Under the pieces are notes generated by a model. The model saw only the letters and a program-made list of their open reading frames with translations, was not told the DNA's origin and made no database searches. Below, in pieces: positions 10,972 to 24,974 of a DNA stretch of 64,000 nucleotides. The position numbers and the translations under genes were made by a program. Each line of letters opens with the position of its first letter. Within the stretch, counting starts at the first letter, position 1. The stretch is from Perca fluviatilis (taxonomy: Eukaryota; Chordata; Actinopteri; Perciformes; Percidae). Location: assembly GCF_010015445.1 (NCBI RefSeq), contig NC_053118.1, forward strand, positions 12,181,937-12,245,936, in the 5' to 3' direction.

Positions 10972-13900
10972 GTTGTGCTGTTTGTATCAACTGTGGTTTA
11001 CTGAGTGTTTAGTCTAGAATAACACCAAAGCGGGTCAGCAGTCAGAAAGCTTAAGTGTGTCAGGGGCCTGCTTTGCACCAGGACAGCTCCACCGAGAACT
11101 TTCATGCAGTATGTAAGACTTACCGTTCTCTTTCTTAAATCTTAGCCAGAAAGAAAAAGAGAGAATTTTGACCCAATCCATTTTGAAAAAGTCTCATTAA
11201 GCAATTTGTAGTTTCCCCACATGCATTGAACGGGGAATGTTTCTGACCGAATGCAGGATGAAAAAGAACAAGAAGACTGCATGATATTCAGAAGTCTGCT
11301 CCTTTTGATCACAATTTCCAACCACTGGTAATGATCAATAGAAGAAAACAAAAAAGAAACAAATACTGGACCTCGCTGTTAAATATCCAGGTAAGACTGA
11401 CACCTTCCGGGAGTCCGGTAGGGTGAGAGAGAGCAGGGGTGATTTTCCCAAACAGATTTAGTGCCTTGATCTCTTTCAGTCTATTGTTCAGTGGATGGAG
11501 GACTAAGGGTTTATAATGTTACTGAGCTTTTTGGGAAAGTTTGCCTGCTGCTGCAATCATGCTTGGGAAGGAAGGGAACTTACTTTACTGCAAAAAATAA
11601 AAAAAAAAATAAAGAGAAAACTACAATGGACCCTGCATTGTATTTAGGTTATTTTCCGTGATTCAACTGAAATAGCAAAATGAAAGATTCTTTTATTATT
11701 TCTAAAATCTAGATGTTAGCCGGGAAAGAACACATATTATTGTTCTCTGTCTGGTGCTCCCTAACTCTTTAAAGGATATCAACATTTACAACAATACATC
11801 AAAGATATATGGGAATAAGAGGTTTAACTGAGAAAAGTAGAGAATGACAGTACAGAGAAGGAGAGAGGCCTGTGTCTCTATGCCCCCTCTCATGTCTCTA
11901 TATCCATTCCCTTGGCATTTCTCATCCGTGTCCTTACTTTACTCTGCTAAAATTAGCCGGTCACAGCTATATTTAGTGTTAAATTACACACAAACAATAC
12001 ATCAGATCCTGTTTCAAGACAGTTAGGATGGATTGCAGGGCATGACATTGCAGGCCATTTTTGTTGCTGTGACTTATGTGCCTGACAGCACTCAGTGACT
12101 GAGGATGAAATTTTGCTCAGAGGTTAAGGTCTATGTGCTACATGGGAGTGTTTTGTGAGACAGTGGGGGAGGCTCAGTACTCTAAAAGGCATTATTCTCA
12201 GTCTGAATTTCATTATAGATATTGGATTTAAATCATTGTGTAAAAGGAAATGATTAAAAACCACGCAAAAGTCAGAGAGGAATTTACTTTGAGAGCTCAT
12301 AGATGAGCTCAGACGTAATCAGGCGTTTCAAATGAGATAGATTAAAAAGCTGTTTGCTTTGTGCTCAATGGTTTAATTCCCATCAGTGTGTCACTGTGAT
12401 CTAGGCTATTACCGTAAGGTCTCTCTTGCTCATCTGTGTTCAAGTCATTTTAAGGAGGGAGGGGTGGATTGCCAGTCAATCAGTCTGTTTCATTTTAAAA
12501 ACCTTTCTGAAAGGATTTTGCATCTCCATAAAATGTAAACTTTTTAGGAACTTTTTTTTTTTACGCGTCTGCAGTCAATTCAAATAAAATACAGGCACTA
12601 AAGGTTGCATGGTCTTGCAGGACAATGATGAAATCTGTTTCTGCCCTTAGTGTTGTTATAGAGAACACATTGTCCTGAGAGCAGAACACTGTAAGTAGTG
12701 TTCAAGGCGGTAACCTCTCATCCATTTGGCCCCACAAAACTCTCAGTTTCCGTGCTGTGGCAGAGATTTGAGCCCTACACTGAAATCATTATATGCTCTT
12801 TTTATGACGTTTTGACAGGAAAGGAAGACAGAAATATTGGATTAGATGGAGATGAATTGCCTAATCTGGACTCTAAACACAATACGAACATTATAAAGTT
12901 AATCAGCCTTTGTTTTCTAAGCATTTGAACAGTCTTGGATGTCTGAAGTGTTTTTCCAGCGAGCGTCATTTTTCCATCAGAATCTTTTTAAATAAAGAGT
13001 AAGAAAGGAGCCCCATGAGCTACACTCTGGATATCACACTCCATGCACTTAGTGGCATTAAGGCAATATACGGTAGGCCTACTATCATTTTTCAATTGAA
13101 TTTTTAGTCAGTGTCACTAAATGCCCACAAGTACATGAGATTCCTTTTCTTCAGATAGAGCGGGGATAGCAGGAACAGCTGCATCAACTTCCCCTGACTT
13201 CCTACTCATGCATTTTTGCACTTATGCAGAACCAATATTCCAGACAGAGTATCCAGGGAAGCAGACTACATGAGAGCAGCAGGTCCTCTGTGGAGCTATC
13301 AATGTGAGCAGACACACAGATCTTCACTGACAGCCTCTGTCCCGCTGGTTTTGATGCACCGAGATCCACTTTCAACCCTGAACGGAGTCTTTCATTCAGT
13401 GGAAGTTTGGGTGGTGGCTTGGGAACTGTGGAAAACTTTGTCGAAATGACAAATAAATATAATACTGTAATTGGTGCAACGCGTAACTGTATTTGGATGA
13501 TTTATTCTCTGCATCAGGACATTCTCGGGTCTTTACAAGTAGTCAGTCAAGAGTTTTTCTCGTTCTTAAAAGTGCTTCTCATAGGCATTCTCTGAGGGTT
13601 TACTATTGACCTTGTCTTTGGAAACGTGTATGAAGGCATTTTCCTGTCCGCGTGCTTGGCCCCTATACTCAATGGTGTCCCAATAATGTGTATACAGAAT
13701 ACTTAATGGACGTTATCTGTGAAAGCAATGAGGAGAGGTGCATGGGCTGCAGCTGTGTGGTTTCCAGCATATTAAAGTCCTACTGAAAATGTCTATTATG
13801 TAATAAACGGTCACAGGATTTTATTAATGTGGTTTCTGCCTCATGGCTGCACGTCCATGTCCATTAAAAAACGTTCATTTCTTGGTCATTGTATTTTAGA

Positions 13901-14230
13901 GTGCAGACTTTGTGAGCCATAACTTTAAGACTATAGGATCTTAAGCCTAGATTTGACTAAATAAGTCAAATCAGATCCAGTAGGTGCTGTGGCTCATTTC
14001 TTTACAGTGCATACTCAATGTTATGACATAAATGCCACAGGTTAAAATGATGTAGGGCGTGCTTACTTAAAAGCTCCCATTCATTCCCCAATCCTTGTCA
14101 TTGTCATCTGATGAAGGAGAAATGTAAACGTAAAGGGAATATTTTAACAGGCCAGACTTGTGGCTCGAACCCAGTGACTTGGAGAAGCATGCCATGGTGT
14201 TTTATGATAGATGTAAACGCTCAGCGGGGT
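10017..14230. other. Intergenic DNA, no gene recognised
   Basis: AT-rich, largely unique-looking, with one (CA)n tract (10881-10968) and a G9 run (10286). No exon-like frame with splice sites was found. Confidence 0.5.
10881..10968. repeat. (CA)n microsatellite
   Basis: About 88 bp of CA. Confidence 0.98.
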
Positions 14231-14236
14231 CATGTT

Positions 14237-14241
<5 letters not shown>

Positions 14242-14330
<89 letters not shown>

Positions 14331-14368
14331 CAAGATCTTTTCCACATTCTGTGTATCAGTTGTGTGTG

Positions 14369-14416
<48 letters not shown>

Positions 14417-14432
14417 TGTGTGTGGGTGGGTG
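14242..14432. repeat. Two (GT)n tracts separated by about 50 bp
   Basis: GT at 14242-14323 ending in GAGAGA, then GT with TTT and GGGT interruptions at 14360-14432. Confidence 0.97.
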
Positions 14433-14603
14433 TGTTACAATGTATACTCTCCTGCTTGTGTGAGTAGAAGAGAGAAGAAAACGTACTGTCCTACAGGGAG
14501 GGGTGGGTTTGATACGGATCTTTTCTGATGTCACACACATGCTGGTGGAGCTACAGCTGACAAGCATTTGACGCTTTTAAGAAATGCCAAAATGCATGCA
14601 GCA

Positions 14604-14606
<3 letters not shown>

Positions 14607-14675
<69 letters not shown>

Positions 14676-14980
14676 GGTTTGTGGCACTATCTTTGTGGGG
14701 ACCCACCATTGACATAATGCATTCCCTAGCCCCTTACCCTAACCTTAACCATCACAACTAAATGCCTAACCTTAACCCTTACCCTCACCCTAACCATAAC
14801 CTAATTCTATCCCTAATCCTACAACCAAGTCTTAACCCTCAAACAGCCCTTTAAACTTGTGTGGTCCAGCATTTTGGCCCCACAAAGCTGTCGGGACCCC
14901 ACAAGTGTACTGGACTGCCAGTTTTTGGACCCCACGAATATAGTTAAACAACACACACACACACAAACACACACACACAG
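14607..14980. repeat. CA-bounded dispersed repeat with telomere-like CCTAA units
   Basis: (CA)n at 14607-14671 and 14949-14980 enclose a 275-bp unit that starts GTTTGTGGCACTATC. It contains irregular CCCTAACC/CCTTAACC repeats (14735-14850) and ends TTTGGACCCCACGAATA. GTGGGGACC and its inverse GGACCCCAC occur at the two ends. This unit recurs in many fish genomes, from memory. Confidence 0.65.
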
Positions 14981-14984
14981 GTTT

Positions 14985-16735
14985 ACATGCACTTTCAGTC
15001 CTTCAGGAACCAGGGGACTTCCCCCTTGTTCATGAAACATCTGGAGCACAGAATCCCTGAATCCCGGGTCTCCCTGGCAACGCTAAATCAACAGCCAGAC
15101 TGCCTGCCTGCTCTAAGTGTGTGTCTGTGTGTGTGTTATATTTGTCTGTGACAGAGAGGGAGGGAGAGAGAAAGAGAGAGAGAGAAAGAGAAGGGAAAAG
15201 ACGTTGCATCTTTGTTAACCTGTGTATGTGTGCTAGTCATGTGTAGCCTGGTTGTATGTGCAACCATTCAGTTTAACCAACAAAGATACAACATCATCCT
15301 GCACATATTGGCAGGATACGATTTGAAAAAACCCATATTCAATTTACAGCCTCAGACACTTTTTGCTCTTTGAACAGGAAACTCCATGGCCATGAGTGAA
15401 CAGTAGTAATAGTGGTACCTTCTTACATGACTTTTTCCAATCAGTTTTGGGGTTCCAGTGTTGAAAACCAGGGACCCAAATATAAGTAAAGTTGTTGTGC
15501 TTGCAGTCAAATGATTTCCAAATGCCCTTTTAAGGAAAACCAGGAGTTTCCACGAGTCTCCTGTGTGCAGTGGCAGGCCAAATGAGGCATGTCTAACCTT
15601 GGGAACATGGTAGCACAGAGTCTGAGGTTTTTTCCCTGTAGTCTGACCCCAGCCATCGCCTCTCAACCGCCTGTGAGGGAAAGGGTTTCATATCATCTTC
15701 CTTGTCTTTACTCCCCTCAGCGTGAAAGTCAAAGAGTTCTTTTTTCTGCTTCTCTTTATTTACACATACTTTTATAGACATTTGTAAATAAGACAGATTC
15801 CAATGTGTCGTGAACCAAAAGGAAGTCATGAAAGCTTTTTTTTTTATTTTTTTATCTTGAATATTTATTAGATTCATCATTAACTGACCTCGATTCCTTT
15901 ATCCTCCACAGCCTTGTGTCTCTGACTCATTTCCTTCCATCCTTTCCAAAAGGGAGTCAAAATGACATAAGCCTCACCACAGAAACATCTGAGAGCCAGG
16001 ATCAATGTGATGCACTCAATTCAAACCATCTACCACTATTGAAAGCGCTTTGAAATCTCACTGATACGATCTTGCTATTTGAGTCACCGTTTCATCTGAC
16101 TTCATCTAAAGAGTTTTATTTCTCTGAGAATTAAAACCAATCTGAGTCTTTACGCTTAGAACAAACAGAGAGTACAGTATTGTGCGAGAGTGTGTGCATG
16201 TCAGCGTTTTAATGAGTGTGTTTGACGTACTGTTTTTGGTCTGCGTTGACTTTTAACTCTCTTAGATATACAGTACAAGTTAGTATTTAAGCATTACTTA
16301 TACTGGAGACAGAGCCATTATCTTCCATCTTTCCACATGTGATGACTAAAAATCTATTGACAAAGCCAAGCTTTGCAAATCTTATGACATGATGCAATCG
16401 CTTCCTGATGAGTATACAGTTCAGCCTAGACTAGTTTTATGTGGTTAGAAATAAATGGTCAATTATGCATAACTGCGCCAACTAAGAATAATGCCTCCGT
16501 GATCATTCTGCCAGCTTTACGTGAGTGATGACAATGTGTTCGGCCCTGTTTTTCAGAGTACCAAATCTTTTTCTTCAAAAAGAAAATGAATATCATATCA
16601 TAATAACAAGGCTAAATAGGAAACCTGAACTTACCTATTACCTTCTCCTGAATGGTGTGAAGAGAGATTATAATTGAAAGACACAAATAACACCAGTACT
16701 CATTCCTTGATTTATTCCTAATGGGTATAGACTAA
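14985..16735. other. Intergenic DNA, no gene recognised
   Basis: Contains a GA-rich stretch (15155-15195) and otherwise AT-rich sequence. No supported gene. Confidence 0.5.
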
Positions 16736-16736
16736 G

Positions 16737-16738
<2 letters not shown>

Positions 16739-16787
<49 letters not shown>
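16739..16787. repeat. (GT)n microsatellite
   Basis: 49 bp of GT. Confidence 0.98.
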
Positions 16788-16788
<1 letters not shown>

Positions 16789-16978
16789 CAATGACATGTT
16801 GGGAGATCATGAATAGATTCTGTTGTGGCATGGTTACAGCAGTTACAGCACGTCCTCTCAAAACCAGGGGCCAAATCACCACATCAATCTGACAAAGCTG
16901 TTCTTGGCAGACAATCGCAATTTAACAGCCACTCATCATCATGGGCCACACACTTGCCAATGTCTTTCCCTTGTAAAA

Positions 16979-16983
16979 GCACA

Positions 16984-17077
<94 letters not shown>
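16979..17077. repeat. (AC)n microsatellite
   Basis: About 99 bp of AC, inverted relative to the GT tract upstream. Confidence 0.98.
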
Positions 17078-17081
<4 letters not shown>

Positions 17082-17349
17082 TAAAGACTGTCCAAAGCTA
17101 ATGCATCTAACGCTCAGTAATTTGCACACATCTCATTTGTTTAATCCAGACATAAGCCAAAGTGTAAAAACAACTATTTGCTTTTTTTACAGGGGATAAT
17201 TGTACCAGACTATTTCTTGGCTTGGACCAGTTATTTCCAGTCTCCACTGGTTGCCTTGCAATTGGTCATGGCCAAAAAATAGTTTGGCAGATAAGCCTTC
17301 ATAAAAATGGAAAATTGCCATTTTTACACTTCCTTTTTTGTGTTAATTA

Positions 17350-17560
17350 AGAAGCTTCGGAGGTGCTGGTGGGCAGATTTTTCACCATTGGATAGAGCTA
17401 GGCTAGCTGTTTCTCCCCCGTTTCCACTCTTACAATATGATAAGCTACGTTAGCCAGGTGCTGGCTGTAGCTTCGTATTTAACATAGAGACATCTTCTCA
17501 TCAACTCTCAGCAAGAACGTGAGTAAGCATAAATCCTAAAATGTCAAACTTTTCCTTAAA
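17350..17560. repeat. Fragment of the TTAGCTTAGC-type dispersed element
   Basis: Shares GGTGGGCAGATTTTT, GCTAGCTGTTTC, GGCTGTAGCTTCGTATTTA and CTCTCAGCAAGAA with the outer element at 6873-9414. Only one half is present. Confidence 0.5.
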
Positions 17561-17650
17561 ATGTGATCATTTGACAACTTTATAAATAAGCACCTGCTTA
17601 ATTTTGAGGAAATATGTACAGTATGTACCAAGTAGTTTTGTTGTCTAAAC

Positions 17651-18103
17651 CAGGGATCTTCAACAGGGGGTCTGGGACCCCTAGGGGGTCCTCAGATACA
17701 ATGCAAGGCGGCCTCCAAATAATTAATTTTTTTGAAAATTAAAAATATCTTAATGTGAATCCAACATATTATTAGTAAATACAAATCCCCACTGCTTACT
17801 GGCCTATGGGTAAGGTAGTCACTGAGATAGCCATCCACAGATACAATTAATCCTAAGATTTTACTGTGCCACATGTATGTGTATCATTAAAACATGATTT
17901 ATAAAATAATGACAACAATTCTTAGGATATTTTACTGTAATAGCTAAGTATTCTATGCAAAAGGCTTTAGGCCACCCTACACGTTATTGTAGGCCCAGTT
18001 TAATATGCAATTTCGTTTTAGACAATATTTGTAGTAAGGTGCCCCTGCTCCGTCTCTCTTTCAGTTAAGGGGTCCTTGGCTTAAAAAACGTTGAAGACCC
18101 CTG
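17651..18103. mobile_element. hAT-type MITE with perfect 8-bp target duplication
   Basis: 453 bp. Begins CAGGGATCTTCAACAGGGGGTC and ends CGTTGAAGACCCCTG, forming terminal inverted repeats. Flanked by GTCTAAAC at 17643-17650 and 18104-18111. No transposase frame. Confidence 0.9.
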
Positions 18104-18956
18104 GTCTAAACCTAACCAAGTTTGTTTCAGAATGTTAAACATGTTTAAAACACTAACCGTTTTATAATGTTTGCCAGTCGCTGGAAAATATGTTTTCCTT
18201 GAAATGTAATTGAGAATGCAGTTTCGCTGTACGGGAATGTAATTTTTCAGGAGACAGGGTTGTGTTGTATCACCAAAGCTACTACACGTCCTTCGAACCA
18301 CCCCCCCCCCTGCTTTGAAGACCTCAACCGCAGCTGTAACTGGTGTATGGACAGCTTCCGTTTGGAGAGAAATACATGACTCTTTTAGATGATCCTTGTG
18401 ATTTCTATTTGAGTGACTATTAGAACCACCTGTTGGCTCTAGCAGAAAAATGAGCTTATTCATTTGTGGGATGACCTCAAGAGAAAGGGCTGGAAAGAGG
18501 GCAGAGGGCTCAGAGGAGAGTGGTGTGTGTTCACACAGGAACCTGGGGTGTGAAATAAATGTATCATAGTGGGTTTGTGACCCTCAATTAAGAGGTCCAT
18601 TTGTGAATCTAACCTCCACGTATTCATACAAATGTGCATTAAACCTTCACCCGAAAGCAGAAAGTTTCAATTCCCTTTTCAGGTCTAAAGTAGTAAATTC
18701 CTAGCGTCCGGTTCAGATGGCCTTCTGACACATCCACCTAGGTTTAGAATGCCATAAAAATTGAGAAGATGTAATTATAGCAATAAAATAAAATCATGAG
18801 ACTACATACTGTAAATTAAGTGGAATTAGTTTATATTATACTATATATTATACATTCTTTCCTCATTGTCCCGGGAAGCAGTTATAGTAATAAGGATGTA
18901 CACGTAGTTATAATAAGTAAATTATACATCACACATTACTGTAATTGACATGTCAA

Positions 18957-19403
18957 GTTAAAGCGTAACTCTCGCCAAAATGCAACCTTGGGTGTTTTTG
19001 TGAATATAACTGAGTCAAACTTTAGTTTAAAAGCATATTTTGGACGGAAGCGTCACTTTTAAGATTTACCGTATTCTCGTTTTTTTGGTCAAGTGGCCTT
19101 TTGAATGGGAGTGCTAGGGGCACTTTCATGCTAGCCTCAAAATAGCTATTTTTAAAACACTAAGAAGGCTCGACACAAAATGTAAACTTTGCTCGAAGTA
19201 TCACCAAGGGCTCTACACATAAACTCCAGCGTTGAAAGTGCCCCTACCACTGCCATTCAAAAGGCCATTTGACCGAAAAACGAGAATACGGTAAATCTTA
19301 AAAGTGACGCTTCCGTCCTAAATATGCTTTTAAACGAAAGTTTGACTCGGGTACATTCACAAAAAGAACCTAGGTTGCATTTCGGCGAGAGTTACGTTTT
19401 AAC
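18957..19403. mobile_element. Fold-back MITE with arms of about 170 bp
   Basis: Starts GTTAAAGCGTAACTCTCGCC and ends GGCGAGAGTTACGTTTTAAC. The arms stay about 90% complementary through GACGGAAGCGTCACTTTTAAG and TACCGTATTCTCG, leaving a centre of about 100 bp. No convincing target duplication was seen. Confidence 0.8.
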
Positions 19404-20079
19404 ATACACATACTTGGCATGACATTTTGTTAAAAGCAACTCACAAAATATTTTTGAAACTGAAACTGAAATTCTATCTTTTAAAATATATACTTCCTAG
19501 GTAAAGTCACTTGCAATCACAGATATCTTCTGTGCCATACACTAATTAATAATCTGTGTTCCTTCCACTTGATGGGTTTTTCGAGCACCATAGAAGTGGA
19601 AGTTGTGGTGGTACTCCATGACTGCATGTAACAAAGCAATTCTGGTATGACTTTCTCTGCACTCTACATTGTTTTCTGCTATAATAATGGTTCTTTTCCG
19701 GGAAACATAATTCCACTGTTTATGATACTCTTACACAATGTATCATTGACGTGAAAATTCCGTAGTATTTTATCCTAGAAATAAATGTTCATACTAAGAG
19801 CCAAAATCCTGTCTTACATATACTCCACTAGCCTCTGCTCCACATTGTACTTCAGGTTTGCACAGGAGGTTTGATTAAGGGGGTTGTTTTTATTGTATGT
19901 CCCTAAACTGTCGTCATCTTTATCACCATCCATAACACGAGGTGGTCATCAAGCGCACATAAGGAGACCCTCCCTGACAAGAGTCAGTGGTCCTTTAATC
20001 ACCTTCCACTGGGAGAGGTCAGATTTACTCAGCTTTATCAAATTAGAGCACGTGCAATGTGCACTGTGGGATTCGGGTG

Positions 20080-20160
<81 letters not shown>

Positions 20161-20880
20161 TGTGTGTAAAGACAGAGGGAGAACAAGGTAGGCAGCTAAC
20201 AAGAGACAATAATTGAGCTACAGGGAGACAAAAAGAAAGAGGACACATGGGTCCTGTTAGGCAGGAAAAATGGATGCACTCTACAAATTGATTATTACAC
20301 ACACAAAAAACGTGTACACAACTGATGTTCAAGTCTCATTGCTCACTTTGGGCCCAATTTAGAATTTGACTATCTGCCAGTTAGGACTGGAGTTACGTAC
20401 AGTACAGTACAAGCAGGATTATGTGGCCTACTGTGAAATGAGGTGACTAACGTACAAATATTGGGTTTTCCTTCCTCCATATTAGGATTCTGAAACCTTT
20501 TTTTCTACATGTAGTTGGTTGTTTCTTTATGCACAAACCCGGATATGTACGTCTTCTCAAGCAATCATTGGCATCTACGGTTGTGAGAGCCTAAAAAAGC
20601 ACTAATTATTGAACTAAGAAATAATGTAATTCCACTGTAATTGATATAAAGCCAATGCAATAAGCTACTTGAATATGAAATACAAAAATTAATTAATTCA
20701 ATTTTCATATAGAAATGTAGGCTGTAAGTGAATTCTCAAATGGTTAAATCAGATGTTGTATATTTCTTGTATTTTATTTCACTTTGTCTAATTATTGTCC
20801 CAAGATGCTTACTAATTTAATTTTTGCGTAAAGTTTTTAAATAGTACTGAAGAACAGCAACAGACACCAAAAGGAGAAAA
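19404..20880. other. Intergenic DNA with one GT tract
   Basis: AT-rich. A (GT)n tract at 20081-20168 is the only distinct feature. Confidence 0.5.
20081..20168. repeat. (GT)n microsatellite
   Basis: About 88 bp of GT, one GGGT near the end. Confidence 0.98.
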
Positions 20881-21019
20881 GTTCAAGTACCCGTGATCTG
20901 TCTGAACTGAAGGTCTGCATAAAAATAAAAATAAACTGAATCGTGTTCATTATCAAGATTGACGTTTTTGAAATGTAGCTCAGCGTAAATTCTTTCAGGA
21001 AGACCTACGTTTTTATCTA

Positions 21020-21440
21020 TGCTCTCTTCTAAATCAATCAGCTGTTGGAGGCGTTCACCTTCCTGTAAACCAATCAGAATCGGCCTCGAATTCCAAGGGC
21101 CAATCACAGCGTCACAACCCCGCTTTAAATCTGTTCTCTCCCTGTGCTATCAGCTGTCGTTTCAGGCAAAGCGTCCAACCCTTCACCTCCCCTTCCACCT
21201 CCAGTCTTCGTCTTCTCCAGCTGACCACTCTGGAGCCTCCTTCGGCCTGGTCTCCGGGCTCCTTCTCCGCCACCACCGGCGTCTGGATTCCATCGGGGGG
21301 TTATGATGGTTCTCTACCCCTATAAGAAAACTATTAGTATAAACGATGGAGTCTAATCGCCATAGACACTGTACACTTTATTATGCTATGTACAATAAAC
21401 ATTTGCATATCTGCAAACAAGTCTCTTGTGATTGAAATAT
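21020..21440 (+). mobile_element. Possible solo LTR or retroelement end
   Basis: Two CCAATCA boxes (21070, 21100), a TTTAAAT near 21123, a pyrimidine-rich GC segment, then AATAAACATTTGCATATC (21398) and a TTGTGATTG tail, in the order expected for an LTR (U3-R-U5). Ends and target duplication were not found, and the family is unknown. Confidence 0.3.
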
Positions 21441-21496
21441 GCACTTTGATCCACAATATCACACTCCAGAAACATTGCTCCCTATGGGAGTATGGT

Positions 21497-21498
<2 letters not shown>

Positions 21499-21534
<36 letters not shown>
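21499..21534. repeat. (AC)n microsatellite, short
   Basis: 36 bp of AC. Confidence 0.97.
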
Positions 21535-21536
<2 letters not shown>

Positions 21537-21849
21537 ATACTCTGTGTCCCACCCTCCCAGCTGTGAACTCCTCTCCAGGCATTAGGGCATTATCTTATTC
21601 CCCCCTCCGTATGGGAATCAAGCCACAGCTGGAGATCTCTCTCTAACTCTCTTGTCTCTCTGTATTGTCTCTCTGTCTCTCGCATATTGATTACATGCAT
21701 ACTGTAAACACACAGTACAGTTTACACACAGAGATATAACATATATGTATTCTCCAATGACCCATTCCTACTTCAGGTTGGTTTCCGATGATGTCCGCTG
21801 TCAGCCTTGGTGCAGAATTACAGCCACTAGAGCCAGTCCCACAATGAGC

Positions 21850-22200
21850 TTTCCTTAGTATGGGCCATTTCTGTGTCTGTAGCTATTGAGGAGGAGAGAA
21901 AGGGGGGGGGGGGCAAGGTGGACCAATTGCCACTTTGCTCGTTTGAAAGCCATGTCTCTCTCTTTCTCATGGGCGGGCCAAATTCTCTGGGCGGTCAAAG
22001 CAGAGAAAGGGGAGGTAACCTTGCGATTCCAGATCGGCCCATCTGGGCTTTCATTTTCTCAAAGACAGAGCAGGATACCCAGGGCTCGGTTTACACCTAT
22101 CACCATTTCTAGCCACTGGGGGACCATAGGCAGGCTGGGGGAATGCATATTAATGTTAAAAAACCTCATAAAGTGAAATTTTCATGCCATGGGACCTTTA
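21850..22200. repeat. Dispersed repeat ending CATGGGACCTTTAA
   Basis: A G11 run (21902) precedes a GC-richer body. It ends GTGAAATTTTCATGCCATGGGACC, a sequence common at ends of fish non-autonomous elements. Left end uncertain. Confidence 0.4.

Positions 22201-24974
<2,774 letters not shown>

Noticed and set aside
15352..15880. Frames of 62-104 residues on both strands
   Set aside because: No splice context, domain or codon pattern; chance frames.
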